A DNA stretch of 64,000 nucleotides, taken from contig CM053273.1 in NCBI GenBank assembly GCA_028583415.1, forward strand, positions 91,486,676 to 91,550,675. The letters run 5' to 3'. The notes under the pieces were generated by a model that saw only the letters and a program-made list of their open reading frames with translations, was not told where the DNA came from and made no database searches. The position numbers and the translations under genes were made by a program. This document shows positions 20,381-35,300 of the stretch, piece by piece (within the stretch, counting starts at the first letter, position 1; each line of letters begins with the position of its first letter). Source of the DNA: Protea cynaroides. Taxonomy: Eukaryota; Streptophyta; Magnoliopsida; Proteales; Proteaceae.

Positions 20381-23300
20381 ATGGCTTCTTCGCATCTGCT
20401 TGGAGCTTCGTTCCCTCATGCTGTTGACTGGCACTCAAGCGTTCCACCAAATGGTAGCTCATTCGCTTTTCCTAAGCTTTCATCCCTCTCCATTCTTACT
20501 TGGCAGAGCCACAGAGCTACAACCACCACTCTCCGGGTATCAACAATGGCGAAAAGGAAAACCGAAGAAGCAGAAGTCACCCAGCAAGTGCAAACAATCA
20601 GTAGTGGAGGAAAACCCCAAGAAGAAGTGGAGGAAGAAGTAGAAGAGGATTTGCCTTGGATTCAGGAGAAGGCGATGGACCTGGTGGAGTTCACAGGCTC
20701 GGTAACGCAGGCGATTCCTGGACCCAAGGTCGGTAGCAGTTCATTGCCGTGGATTCTCGCCTTGCCGTTGGCTTATGCAGGTATCACTTTCGTTATCGCA
20801 TTTGTCAAGACTGTCCGGAAGTTCAATTCGCCTAAGGAGAAGAGGAAAAAATTGGTTAGTTTCCCTGTTTCTTTTCCATCTGTTATGGTTCAAAACTTCA
20901 AATGCAATGAGTGCATGCTTATGGTTTATGAGAATCGAGAAAGATTACTTTTTCTTTCAGCTATGGAAGTTCCATTGTTTCAAATAGTACAGTAAATCTG
21001 ATCATGAGTGTCCTGCAGGAAAAAGAAAAATTTTTCAGGAGCTTACCAGGATTTGCCTTAGCAACTTAGTGAAGAATAGATGTAATACTTTTACTAATAT
21101 CTAAAAAAAAAAAACCTAAATGTAAGAAAAAGAGTCATAAAACGGCCGCCATTTAGGATTTTAATTCACGCGTAATAATCAAATACATAGTTTTCAGTTA
21201 ATATGTACTGTTTGGAAGCAAGTGAAAAATGTGGATTGCGATTTTGGATTTTTTTTCTCACAAGTTATCAATGATAATGGGACATTAAAGGGGAAATAAG
21301 GATTCTGTATTTAGAAAATATTGACTAAATGAAAGAAGAGGTTGGTTGAGTTATGGACTGAAGGTGGACCAAAATATAATCTACACTAAAACTTTTTCGT
21401 TAAGATGAAATATAAGGAAGCCTTACATGGGAAAGAGCGCTGAAGAGGTTAGAAAAGTCAAGACATAATGCCAAAGAGAAAAACTACCAATTTGCTTATA
21501 TCAAAATGGCTGATTGTTGTATTTAATAATCGAATATTATATATATAATGTAAGTTTCTAATAAAAACAAATTTTCATTTTTTATCTCTTTTGGTTTGAT
21601 GTTCGTGTCCCTAAGGTTTTGATTTTTGAATTTATTTTTGGTAGAGTTGTGAATCTCAAAGTTGGTACCTTTTTGGTTAGTACCTATTCTAGTAAAGGTA
21701 CCTATGCATAATAGACACCTATTCACATATAGGCATGTGAAGAGACACCTCTTTCATAGAAAAATGTATGTCTTCACAAAGAGAGGGTGATGAAGAGGTA
21801 CTTGCATTCTATAAACACTCTACCCATTTGAATTCTACGTTAATGTTTTTCAAAATAAAAAACTCTTTACTTTTCATTCTATTTTTAGACTTTGTGAGCA
21901 TTGCTTTCTTACTCTCTTTGTAATCACATTTAGGTGTGCAACATTATGTGATTTGAGAGTTGTTTTATTTTGGAGGTATAACGAAAACCCGGATTGCACT
22001 TATAAGGGGTGTTTAAAAACCTTAAGGAGAATATTCTTATACGACTCAACTCTACACTTGTTCTTGTTACTTCATCAACTTGTTCGTGTTGCTTCATCAA
22101 GTGGACAAATTTCAAATTTATGATTCAAAAGAAGATAAGTCTTGACTCATTACGTTAATTCGTCTTAATTAGTTACAACAATCTTAAGGTTTTTAAATAT
22201 ATTGTGAGTTGATGACAATGGATGGTAAAGTTGGAACTACCGATTCTTCAAATATTGTTGCCCTTCTACCAACTATGAAAAAGTTAATGTGGTTACGAAA
22301 TTTGATAAGATTGAACCATTTGGAGGCTCTAACTTCAAAAGGTGTAAACAGATGTTTTTGTTTGCCTTAACTCAAGTTGGGGTTGCCTTTGCTTTAACTG
22401 ACCCTAAACCCCCTCAATCGGATGATCCTGAGTTGGATTTAAAGTGGTTAGCATGGATTGAAGCCGATTTTCAATGCAAGAACCGTATACTGAATGCTTT
22501 GACAAATGATCTCTATAGTGTTTATAATTCTCTCGAATATGCTCATTTAATTTGGAATGCTTTGGATAACAAGTATGCTCTAGATGATGCTGGAACTAAG
22601 AAGTATGTTGTTGGTAATTTTCTGAAATTTAATATGCATGATGGAGAGAGCATTTCATCTCAAATTGACAAGTTTCAAATATTAGTTGAAAAATTGGCTA
22701 AAGAGAATATGATACTTCCCGATGCTTTTGTGACTAGTGCTTTGATTGAGAAACTTCCAACCTCTTGGGATTCATTCAAACTTGATATGAAGCATAAGAG
22801 GAAGGAATGAACTTTCGAGCAAATTGTAGTTTGGATTAAAATTGAAGGATGGAACCGTGTTAAAGACAAAGTTGCCAAGGGCGAGGAGTTTGACCAACTC
22901 AAAGCCAATATTGTTGAAACTAAAAAGTTTAAAAAGGGATTCAATGTTAAGAAAGATAAGGAGTTCAAAAAGAAGAAGGACAATTGTTTCTTTTGCGGTA
23001 AACCGGGTCACTTCAAGAAGGATTGTCGAAAAATGAAAAATTCTGATAAAGCGAGGGCAAATCTCATTGAGGCTGACATTTTTGCTGCTATGGTCACTGA
23101 AGTACGTTTGGTTGATAACCCAGTGAATTGGGTAATTGACACTGGTGCTACTAAGCACATATGCGGAGACCGGAATTCTTCCTTTAAATATTCCGTTATT
23201 GACTCCAAGGAGAAAGCTTTCATGGGAAACTCTCAAACTTCAACTGTGGTTGGCAAGGGGCAAATTACTTTGAAGCTTACTTCGGGGAAGACGTTGGTCT

Positions 23301-26300
23301 TAAATGATGTTCTTCATGTGCCAGAGATCCGACATAATCTGGTTTCGGGATCATTACTCAACAAAGCCGGGATGAAGATGTCATTTGAGTCAGATAAATG
23401 TGTTCTCCTAAAAAAATGATGTGTTTGTTGGTAAAAGTTATCTTAATGATGGTTTATTTGTATTAAGTGTTGCTGAATTAATAAATGGCGAGCCTAGTGC
23501 TTCTTCTGTTTATTTTGTTGAATCTTATGATCTGTGGCATGGTAGATTAGGACACTGTAATGCATCATATATCACTAAATTATGTAATTTAGGTCTCATA
23601 AATACTAAGGTCGAATCCTCTTTAAACAAATGTCCCATTTGTGTAGAGGCTAAATTTATCAAAAAACCTCACAAATCCGTGGAAAGACAAAGTGGTATTC
23701 TCGATTTAGTACATAGTGACTTATGTGATTTCAAATCATATGAATCAAGAGGTGGAAAAAAATATGTTATAACATTTATTGATGATTATTCTAGATTCAC
23801 TTGGATTTATCTCCTTAAGTCTAAGGATGAGACTGAAAATATTTTTACGTCTTTTAAAGCACAAGTTGAGAATTAAATAGGAAGAAAAATTAAGAGACTA
23901 AGAACTGAAAGAGGTACAGAATATGGAACTTCAAATCTCATAAAATTTTGCAAAGAAAATGGAATTATACATGAGTTGACAACCCCTTATCAACCTAAGT
24001 CTAATGGGGTGGTTGAAAGAAAAAATCGAACTTCAAAATAGATGATGAATGCAATGCTTATAAGTTCGAGAGCACCACTTGACATGTGGGGGGAAGCTAT
24101 TCTTTCTCCTTCTTATATACTTAATAGAGTACCTCATAAAAAGACTGGAATAATACCTTTTGATTTATGGTATGAACACAAACCAAGTTTAAAACACTTG
24201 AAGAATGAGGTTGTTTGGCAAAAGTATTAATACCTGAACCTAAGAAAAGAAAAATAGGTCCTAAAACTTGTGATTGTATATTTATAGGATATGCAGCCCA
24301 TAACACAGCTTATCGGTTTATAGTTATTAAATCCATAGATGGTGTGTATGAAGAAAATTCTACAATTGAATCTAGAGATGCAGAGTTTTTTGAAAATGTT
24401 TTCCCTTATAAATTAGGTTTACTATCTAATAAGGTAAATGGTGATGAATTCGTATTAGATAAAGAAATATCAAGAAATAGTATTAACATACCTGAAGGAT
24501 CTAGCACATCAATCCCTGATGATGGAAGTCAAATTAGGAAAAGTAAAAGACAGAAAAATGCCACATATCAAGGAAATGATTGGCTTGTTTATCTTATAGA
24601 CAAAGATCCTTTTACTTACTTAGAGGCTGTTACATCTCCAGATGCCATTTTTTGGAAAGAGGCCATTAAAAGTGAACTAGACTCAATTGTTTCTAATCAT
24701 ACTTGGGAATTAGTAGATTTACCTCGAGGTTCTAAAGTGCTAGACACAAAATGGATATTTCGCAAGAAACTAAAAGCGGATGGATCTCTCGATAAATTTA
24801 AAGCTAGACTTGTTGTAAAAGGTTTTAGACAAAAGAAAGACCTTGATTATTTTGACACTTTTGCATCAGTAGCTAGAATCACTGCTATTAAGATTATGAT
24901 TGCTATAGCATCTATATATAAGTTGGTAATACACCAAATGGATGTGAAAACAACATTTCTAAATGGTAATTTAGAGGAAGAAATATATATAAAACAACCG
25001 GAAGGTTGTATTGTACCTGAAAAGGAACTCAAGGTATGTAAACTTGTAAAATCTTTATATGGACTCAAACAAGTCCCAAAACAGTGGTATGAAAAATTAA
25101 ATTTAGTACTTTTGTCAAGTGGGTTCCATGTAAATGATTCAGAAAGATGTTTATATAGTAAGTTTCATCAAGGAAAAGGTGTCTTCATTATACTTTATGT
25201 GGATGATATGTTGATCATGAAAACAAACTTAAAAATTGTTAAGCAAACTAAAAATCTTTTAATGTCTAAGTTTGATACAAAAGATTTAGGTGAGACTGAT
25301 GTGATTCTTGACATTAAGATCATCAGAAAAGAAAGTGAGATTATATTATCTCAGGCCCACTATGTTGAGAACATGCTTAAAAAGTATAGTTACTATGATG
25401 TTCAACTTATTAAAACACCTTTGGATGTTGGATGTCACTTAAAGAAATATGTGGGTGAAGCAATTTCTCAAAAGAGATATTCTCAAATAATCGGTTCGGT
25501 TTCATATTTGATGAACTGTACCAGGCCTGATATTGCATTGGCAATAGGGAAGTTGAGTCAATACACTCATAATCCTAGTACAGAACATTGGAATGCCTTA
25601 GACAGACTACTAAGGTATTTGAAGGGTACAATAAATTATGCTCTACACTATAATGGAAACCCGACTGTACTAGAAGGATATTGTGATGCTAATTGGATTT
25701 CGGATACAAACGAATCATTAGCAACTAGTGGATATGTTTTTACACTAGGAGGTGGAGCGATTTCTTGGAAATCAGTAAAACAATCCTGTGGTACAAGCTC
25801 TACCATGGAAGCAGAATTTGTGGCTTTAGAGAAGGCCGGAACTGAAGCTGAATGGCTTCGAAATTTGGTAGCAGATATACCATTGTGGCCAAAGCCAGTG
25901 CCTTCTATATCCTTGCATTCTGATAGTCAAGCAGCAATTGCAAAAGCTAAAAGCAAAGTATACAACGGTAAACGGAGACACATCCGGTTAAAACACAATC
26001 TTGTTAGGCAATATATAAATGAAGGAATGATAGCTATCGACTTTGTGAGGTCAGAATGAAATCTGGCATATATGTTCACAAAGCCTCTGCCTACAAGCAT
26101 TATACGTGAGTCTTCTAAAAGAATGAGCTCAAGACATGTGACATAAGTTGTGTGATGGACACCCAACCTATGTGAAGAGGTTTATCCTGAATTAGGTTCG
26201 AAGGCTAAAAACAAAGTCACTGGATGACTTGATAAATACTACCACAATTTGGCTCATTCTAGGTAGATGAGAAAGTAGTATCACTGCAATGAAAAGAGGA

Positions 26301-29300
26301 TGAGTAATAACTCTTAATTTGCTGGATCTCATGAAATGTGGGGGTGTGTTAACTGTGGTGCACACTATGGGCTGACCTAAGTGGATTTAGGAGGTGAGGC
26401 CGCCTACCGATGAGAATTTTATAAGCGAATTCTCTAAACATCTATGAGACCAAGATAGGGGACAAGGCCGGTTTAAAATGTCCATTACTATTATAGGGAT
26501 GTAGAGAAGGTCTACTGGTAGGATATGGATGGTGAACTAGTCGGCTAGACTGCTGAGGAAAGGTTCAAGGAGTGTGACTTCACCCGTACTCTGTAGCGTA
26601 GTTCATCAGACCTAGTGTAGGTTCAAGTCCGAAAGACACATGCGACGATGTGTCCTACTTCGTTTTAAATGCTCATTAAGTTATTCTTGCTCTTATTGCT
26701 TTTACCGAAACTTGTGGGGGAATTGTTGTATTTAATAATCGAATATTATATATATAATGTAAGTTTCTAATAAAAACAAATTTTCATTTTTTATCTCTTT
26801 TGGTTTGATGTTCGTGTCCCTCCAAGGTTTTGATTTTTGAATTTATTTTTGGTAGAGTTGTGAATCTCAAAGTTGGTACCTTTTTGGTTAGTACCTATTC
26901 TAGTAAAGGTACCTATGCATAATGGACACCTATTCACATAAAGGCATGTGAAGAGACACCTCTTTCATAGAAAAAGGTATGTCTTCACAAAGAGAGGGTG
27001 ATGAAGAGGTACTTGCATTCTATAAACACTCTACCCATTTCAATTCTAGGTTAATGTTTTTCAAAAGAAAAAACTCTCTACTTTTCATTCTATTTTTAGA
27101 CTTTGTGAGTATTGTTTTCTTACTCTCTTTGTAATCACATTTAGGTGTGCAACCTTATGTGATTTGAGAGTTGTTTTATTTTGGAGGTATAAACGTACGA
27201 AAACCCGGATTGCACTTATAAGGGGCGTTTAAAAACCTTAAGGAGAGTATTCCGATACGGCTCAACTCTACACTTGTTCTCGTTACTTCATCAACTTGTT
27301 CGTGTTGCTTCATCAAGTGGACAGATTTCAAATTTCTGATTCAAAAGAAGATTAGTCTCGACTCATTACGTTAATTCGTCTTAATTAGTTACAACATTGA
27401 TAATTATTAAATTTTGTTTGGTGAACACAGATGCTAGTCAGTCAGTGATCCAAAATATTAAGTGTTCTAATAAAATTAAGCCATAATAGTACCATAGACG
27501 AAATTGGCCGGAAATAATGATGCAATTTTACTGGCATTTGTAGAAAGTAGTGGGCCTTTAGAGCTTTTCTGGTCTGGTCCAGTTAGATTGGAACCAGTAA
27601 GGGCGGTTGTGAGTTGCAGCTAGATTGATAACATAACTCTCATTATGTCATTGCTTGAATGAAGGTTGTCTTAATGGAAAGCCTTGCCGTGAATCAAAAC
27701 AAGGATGAATATTGAATACTATGATACTTTACCCAAATTCCCCCTCTCCCCCCCCAAAAAAAAAAAAAAAAAAAAAAAAAAAGACCTTCAGTAAGGTATC
27801 CATAGTGTATGGGATTTTATCATTTTAAAATGATAAAAAAGACCTCTAACTACTACTTGGGAATGTATTTAATTTTTTTTTTTATGAGGAAGCATCTGCT
27901 TTATATTAACTAGGAAAAGGTACTAATATAGCAATCCAGGGTGTTTAACCCAGTATTACAACTGCCAGATTGTTTGGTCCTTAGAGCTACTTGGACTAAC
28001 TGGAGCGCATGCGTTACATCCGCCTATCAACTTTCCAAATACTTAAAGAGTGAAACTGCATCATTAAAGATTTAACATCCATCAGTAAATGAAAAATAGA
28101 CCACGGCCAATCCTTAGACACCCCCGCTTCGATCCAGTCATGCAACCCCTGATAATCCATCAAGAATTCTAGGCACTTGACGCCTTCTTGGAGGACAAGT
28201 TGTAAGCCTACTTTGATTCCTCTCCCTTGTGCTCCTGCAGCATCATCTGTCAGAACTGGGCCCTGTTTAGGTATATGCAGTCCCCACACCAGTGGTTAAT
28301 CACGGTCATAATATGAAATGGATTAAATGGGAATTTTTTAAAAGCATATTTATTTCTGCGATGTCACAAGAAATACATAATAAGTAATGAACGATGATGA
28401 ATGATTCAAGCACCCCCCACCCCAAGGGTGGATGCTTTTACTAGTGAATCTACTACCATGGATCCACAATACATGTTTAATGGGTGAGAAGTTGAAAGAT
28501 GTAACTGTTTGAGCAATGAGCTTCTTTGAGACTTAAAAAAACTATACTGAACTTATTCTACTGTACCCTATTTTAAGTTTCATTTTCCAGTACTAGTTCT
28601 ACCTTTTCATTCTTTCGAATCGATATTTCAGGTGAATAAGAATGCTGTGTTATGCAAATCGATAGATGAATTGCTTCAGAAAGGAAGGCACGAAGTACAA
28701 CATTCATCTCTCAAGGTGCTTATGCAAAGGGTGGGATACTTTCACTTATGGTTGTTTTTACATTCCTGAACGTTATGGTTATCTTGTTTGCAAGGGATCT
28801 AACCTTATAATTTATTGACTCCAAAATTTCCATTTCAGTACAAGCTATTATTTTTTGGACACTTTTATTGTCACAACTAGACCCTTGAATGTTGCTTTGT
28901 TACTGTATCTCTTGCATCTATGCTGGCTCATTGTAACCATACTTCTATGATTTCTTCCTATCCTAAATTTCTTGTGGATGCTTCCTTTGACTTTCTTTGC
29001 TAACACATAGTATTAATATAGTTAAATGCATGTACATGTGGGTGTTGCCCTTGGTTTAGCATACCATTGACTTGCTCTTTTTTTTCCACTATAGTTTGAG
29101 AAACCAATGCTTGAAATAGCATGCTTTCCTTATGATGCAGGATGCAAAACCCTAATTTGGTATCTCTATGGACCCACCAGAAAGAATAATCCAAATATAA
29201 CAAACTACTGGTAATTCTTAATTATCTTGAAGTTTAGAATGCAAATGATGAGAAATGAAATCAAGGAATCAGCCAGAAGCAATATTTAATTGAGGGGGTA

Positions 29301-32300
29301 GTTCTGGAAGGAACAATGAGGAGGGAACTAAACAGAATTAATATTAAAAGATAAGGGGCTTTTCTGTAATTTAGTAAATAATATCTTCTTCAACTTCTAG
29401 GCAGAATAGAGAGGCAGAAGAGCAGAAATTGTTTCAGGTGCTGGTTCTCTCTCATAAGATCCCCAATCATCTAGAGATTTTAGAGTGAAGCAGTTAACTC
29501 ATGGATCTATGAATATCAACCAACATGAGTCAAAACAGAAAACAAAAAAATAATTAAAAATTGTTGAAACAAGGTCTGAGGCAAAGAGAGACCAGACTTG
29601 CTTGCAGGTTTGATTTCTCTCAGCAAGGAGGCTTGTTGAAGATGAAACTCTAGGGTTTAGGTCGCCCTTGGGAACTGAACTAAAACTCAGAATTTTAGAC
29701 TGCAAGGGTTAGAAACCAGAGAGTTATATCAAGTTTATGTTCATCCCAATGGTACTGCAGGTAGCAGGGAAAGAAGGAACAGTAACCAGAATTAGATGAA
29801 ACCAAGGAGGCAAGGAATAGAAAAATAAAGGAAAGAAAGAAGATAATGAAAAAACCAAGAAGAAGATTAATAGAAGGATTAGGGAATAGATCACTTTGTC
29901 CACGAAAGGGATCAGAAGCAGCAGAGAGAGAAGAGCACCAGGGCCAAGCGGGCAAACTCAAACAAACTCAATTTCATTCCATTCAACTGTGAAAATAATC
30001 GATGGTTACATGCTGATATATAAAGGAAAAAAAATTGAATTCTAATCAAATAAGACTCAAGTCACTCAACTGAAGTTAAGCTCAAGCTAACACTTAATCT
30101 AAAACAGAAGTTAAAGCAACTTAAACTCAACTGACTTGACTCTAAATCTCTAATAATAAAGTGGACTCTAACTCTCTTATTCCCGTAGGCATACTTAAAA
30201 CCCCAAAGATGGACTCATAGAAGTCCATTACATCAATAATCTCCAAAACAAAAGGCCCAAGGCCCATATAACCCAACCGTAGGCCAAAATAAGCTACTCT
30301 TGAGACCTGGCCTGATTGGACACCTGTAGCTGCATCATCTTACCATGAAAGCTGCCCTATTTGCTTGTTCACCCTATGAAATTATTTTATTAGAAAATTA
30401 TATGTCCATAATCTGAATCAAACAATCCCAAATTGAGGCTTCCTTTTCCTTTTTCTCTTTTGATTTCGGATCAGACTGTTCATCCCTTACAGTTTATGGT
30501 TTGGTTGGTCTGATTGCTTGCTTTGGCAGTCGGTGACACTGATTTATACTGCAGTTGAGGGGTAGCTGAAATTTTCAATCTGGATTTTTTTTTTTTTTTT
30601 TTGGGGTTTGTTGGGCCGAGGGGGGGGGGGGGTGGTGGAGAGGGGGGCAGGAGGTAACACATTGGGTTTGCAAGAAACTTCCACTGAAGAGGAGTGCCTC
30701 TCAAAAATGAAATTCTTACAAAAGTTTCCGTATTCTGTGTTCCCTTGTGTTTTGCTTCAGCATTTCTTTTTGTATGGCAGAGGCATGTTGCTTTATTTTA
30801 TGATGCATTGTTTCCATTTTAGTTGTGTATTTTGCCTTTATACAATAGCCTAGTTTATAGCCAGACAGGTTTTGACATGGAGGAAATTTTGCGTAAGTAC
30901 ATCCGGTATGCGATGAATGAAAGACCCTTCAATGCAGACTTGGTTGCAGACCTAATCCAGCTCAGAAAAGCTTCAATGTTGGATGATGCCGCAGTTGCTG
31001 CAATTCTAAATGAGATCTCAAGGCGAATTGTACGAGACAAGGGTAACCTACTGCACCACTGTTTTTTCTATGACCCTTGTGATGTATATGTGTGGTTTTT
31101 GTTAAGCATATAAAGCATGGGTTGTACTATTCTAGCCAATATTTACTTCCTTCACCTACCCAAGTACAGTATAGACTATAAACAAAAAATACACTGTCTT
31201 GTTCAAACAATGGGCAGTCATTGCCCTAGTAAATAATTTTCCAAGAAAAACTGTACACAGAGGTTGAGTTGATCATTCAGGCCTGTGGTCAGTGGTCCTA
31301 TAGCCCGACAACCTGACTCAGAAATTCGGAGTTTTTGGACAGGAAGAAACTTAAGGAATGTAGATTAACAAAGGCGAGCGGCAATAGATTTTTTATGTTA
31401 TGTGTGCCTTATTTTTTAAATCTTGGGGTCTGGTCAATATTCACCTCTCACCAACAGGAAGAGTGGACTGTTAATTACAGTCATTTACTGGTTCAGCTTA
31501 TTAGAAAGTGTTGTAATATGGGACCTAGAAGGAAAGGGGCTGCTGCCCATGTGCAGCAGCCTTCCTTTACTTGAGGGGCTGCTGCCCATGTCCTACTCCT
31601 ACCTCACCTACTAACCTACCATGTAACTCATTTTCTCTATAAATAAAGTATAACCTCTGTCATCTTAGACAAGTCAATTATTCCTCTCAACATGATATCA
31701 GAGCAGAGATCCTTCTTAGCAACCAAAAGCCTAGCGAGTCTCTCTCTCGGTTTTTCTCTCTCCTAGCACCGCCACCTCCCCAGCGTTGCCCTCTTTCTCG
31801 TGACCTCCCTGCATCGCCCTTTTTCTCTCTCGTCTCCAATTTCTGGTGCCTCTCTCTCTCTCTCTCTCGGTTCGCCACTGCAAGCAGCTCTTGGTGGTGG
31901 TGCCTTAGCCCACCGAGAGCCCTCTCTGAGGCTGGTTTCTCAAATTAGGCTATGGTGGAGATTTGAGAAACCCTAGTTTGTAGAATTCTCTATGTTTTGC
32001 GTGGGTTCACAAGACTGCATGTTCTTGCGATGATGTATCAGACGATTTTTTGTCTATGGCCGTGATTGATTCTTGACCTCTTTGATTCTCATCGTGTCCG
32101 AAGTTACCGCCTCCTCTGGAATCAATGGGACGGGTCACGATACCCATTTTCCCTTGTCTCTATGAACTCCATCCGTCTTGATGGGAGCAACTATTTGATA
32201 TGGTCACATTCTTGTTATTTGTCCATTGATTCCCATGGTTATATGGGCTACATAAATGGCAAAATGACACAAGCTGAAGCTGATACGTCAATTGGCTACA

Positions 32301-35300
32301 TATATGGTCACATTCTATCTCCAAGTCTCCTTCCCAATCCCCTCTATCTTTTGCACAAAGCTGATATAAAAACTAACCCTTTTTGGTTTGATTAACAGAA
32401 ATATTTAAAGGCAGAGAGGATTGAGCCTCTTCATCTTCTCAAATAATTTCATCGCAAAAGAATTACTTTCATCCTTGCAATACCCATCAATGAGATTTCG
32501 AAGTTATCTCAGAGGGGCAGATTTTACTTGGTTCCATGTCTTTGAAATCTTTTAGAGGACGAGCCTTGGTGTGACGTTAAGGTTGTCATAGTGCAACTTG
32601 GTGGTCACTGGTTCAAAACACAGAAACAACCTCTCTGCATTGTGGGGGTAAGGCTGCGTATATTCTGCCCTCCCCAGACCCTGCAGTAGCGGGAGCCTCA
32701 TGCACTTGGACGCCCATGTCTTTGAAACCTTTTCATCTTGCAGTATCCATCCATTAGTGCATTATACGAAATTACAGCTGGCGAACAGCCCCAAGACTTC
32801 ATGCCTCGATCAGATCCATTGCCTTCTACAACTTTCCAGCCTTCCAAGGACCATTGATCATGGTATTGAAAGTAACAGAATTAAGGGTAATCAGCCTCCT
32901 AATCATCTCCTTTAAAACAGTCTCCACAGTCCCAATCTTAACCTCCTTGACCAGAGTATTCCTCCCCACCTCTCTATTTGATGCAGGCTGGATCTGTTGG
33001 ATGGGAATATTTTTCAGGGTTTATTTTAATTGGGGAAATCATTGTAATTTGATTTAATTTTATTTCTTTCCATAAAAAAAGGGATGAACTTACCCTTTAG
33101 CTAGAGTTTTAGTATAAGAGCGAAGCCTGGCAGTATGCAAATCTTAATGAAGATATGGGACGATTATCAATGTCCAATCAGTGGGTTGATCACATTCAAT
33201 CCTGATGAGTTGCTGAAGAAAGAAATTCCTCCAGACATCAAGAAGTTACAAAATTCGAGGACGAATTTTTTTCTAAGTGGTGAAGAATTGATGCAGGCTG
33301 GATCCGTTGGATGGGAATATTTTTCAGGTTTTATTTTAATTAGGGAAATCATTGTAATTTGATTTAGTTTTATTTCTTTCCATAAAAAAAGGGATGGACT
33401 TACCCTTTAGCTAGAGTTTTAGGCTAGTTAGGAGTCTTCTTTGATTATCATGTTTTTATTTAGTATTTTTATTTTGCAATTAATTAGATTGTAAAGTCTA
33501 TTTATAGACCTTTTTATCAATGAAACGTATAATGGAGAATAGAATGAAAATTTGAGTGGTGTGTTTGGTGCCTATGGGCTGAGCAGTTGCTGCTCTCTCT
33601 CTCCTCCTCTTCCTCTCTCGGTTGGGCTGTCTCTCTCTCGGCTGGTTCCCTTCCTCATTGCTGTGGAAGCTCATCCTTCCCCTACCAATCTGTCGGTAGG
33701 TATTCTTTCTCTTACCCTCTGGTTTCCCCTGCTTTCTTGGACCCTCTTTCCCTTTCTAAACCCTTATTCTTCTTCTGGTTTCTTTACTATCCTCTGTTAC
33801 TGATTCGGGTCCCATGTTCTGGGCGGTAACACCAGACCAGCAAAATCCCATCGATCTCCCTCGAGCACCTCTTGCACACCTTGAGACATTGGACAGAATT
33901 TTCTGTTCCATAGACGACCTAAACCCTTGGGACCCATGACCCAAAATCCCTCCCACATGGAAAACTGAAATCTGCAACCTAAGCTGTTCTCTCTCTTCCG
34001 CCATATCCAGTTGCAGGTATTTTTTTGTCTTCATATATTTGATTATTAGGTTTGATTTTAGTTGTGTTTAAGAGTCCTTCTCCTTGCGATTCAATTTCTT
34101 GAATTTCAGATCAAATAGATTTCTATCAGTTCAATACTCCCCTTTGCAAGTCATCTGGTTTTTTTGTGTCCGCCTCCCCTGTTCTGTCGTGAGGTCGAAG
34201 ATGAAGACTCTATCCCTTATTTGCTACATATTTATTAGTACTACCTACCCAAAAAAAAAAGAAAAAAAAAAGAGAAAGAAGGGCTTAGTTTTTCATAAAT
34301 TACAGAAAACATCCTAGTGTCTATTGTTCCTTTGAAACTGGCCCTTCTTTCTAAGTTTCTTTCCAGATTTCCCCGTAAGTGAATATTTTGTTTCCAATTT
34401 GATCCTTAGGACTTGTTTGGTTTCTCAGTTAGATTATTCCACTGGTTGAGTTTTTGAGATAATTACAGTTCTGCCATGGGGTCTGTTTGTTTCATTCCAA
34501 AGCTAGTAAATTCTGATTTATTACGAGATCTGCCATTGATTCTTCAATTAAAGCTTATATCACTTGGGTGGGCCTATCAGTGGACCCAATCGGGTTTTCT
34601 TGACCCGGGTCCCCATCACGATCTCCCTGAAAACTAAGCACATAATTTTGAGGTGAGTTGCTGTGGGAGATTTTCAGGGTTATGTTAAGTTATCGCAAAG
34701 AACCTCCCTCATAAGCTTGGAGACCCAAGGTTAGCATTTGCCTTTAGTGTCTTTCTTTCCCAATTGGATATTGGCTTCATCTCGCATTCCATCTTCCATT
34801 GAAGAAAATTCCCTTTTCCCCTTCAAATGTTGCATGAGTTTTCTTTCCATTTTGTTGTCTCTCTGTCAAATAGAATCACAATCTCTGTGAAAGAGACCTC
34901 ACTTTTCTTAACTATTCTTCAGTAGTAGTTTCTGCACTTGATCATTGTCCCAAAACTCCAAAAAGTTTATTCTTTTGTTCATATTTGAGCAATAAAAGTC
35001 GTGATTCAGATGGCTTCAATGGATCCCGGGTTTCTGAGCTCGTAAGCAAGCGATATTGTCGTGCCTAAGAGGTCTAGTTAGAGACACAAATCACCACAGA
35101 TTTCTGTAACTACTGTTTGAATCAGAAGGATCCGGCTGCCATTAATAACGGTGCGGAAACGCCACATGGATTGGAGGACCTAGAACTGGCTCATTTTCAT
35201 TTTGTAAATTGTTTGAGGGTTAACTCTTTTCTGAATTTCTTTTCTAGTAGAATTTACTCGACTCTAACCACTAACAAAATTCGATTTCAAGAGCCGAAAT

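Larger units (their letters stand above)
21515..27396 (+). mobile_element. Full-length Ty1/copia retrotransposon in intron 1
   Basis: The 5' LTR (21515-22180) and 3' LTR (26724-27396) both begin TGTTGTATTTAATAATCG and end GTTACAACA. The flanks are CTGAT (21510-21514) and TTGAT (27397-27401), a 5-bp target duplication with one mismatch. The polypurine tract CTTGTGGGGGAAT precedes the 3' LTR. The LTRs differ by only a few percent by eye, so the insertion is fairly young. It lies in the same orientation as the host gene. No standard initiator-Met primer site follows the 5' LTR; the leader begins ATCTTAAGG. Confidence 0.93.

Noticed and set aside
20268..20642. 124-codon plus frame overlapping exon 1 of the plastid protein gene
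   Set aside because: Different frame from the conserved protein; its residues are the frameshifted reading of the same exon.
31687..31878. 63-codon Arg/Glu-rich minus frame
   Set aside because: Antisense of the CT-rich copia leader after the 31469 LTR.
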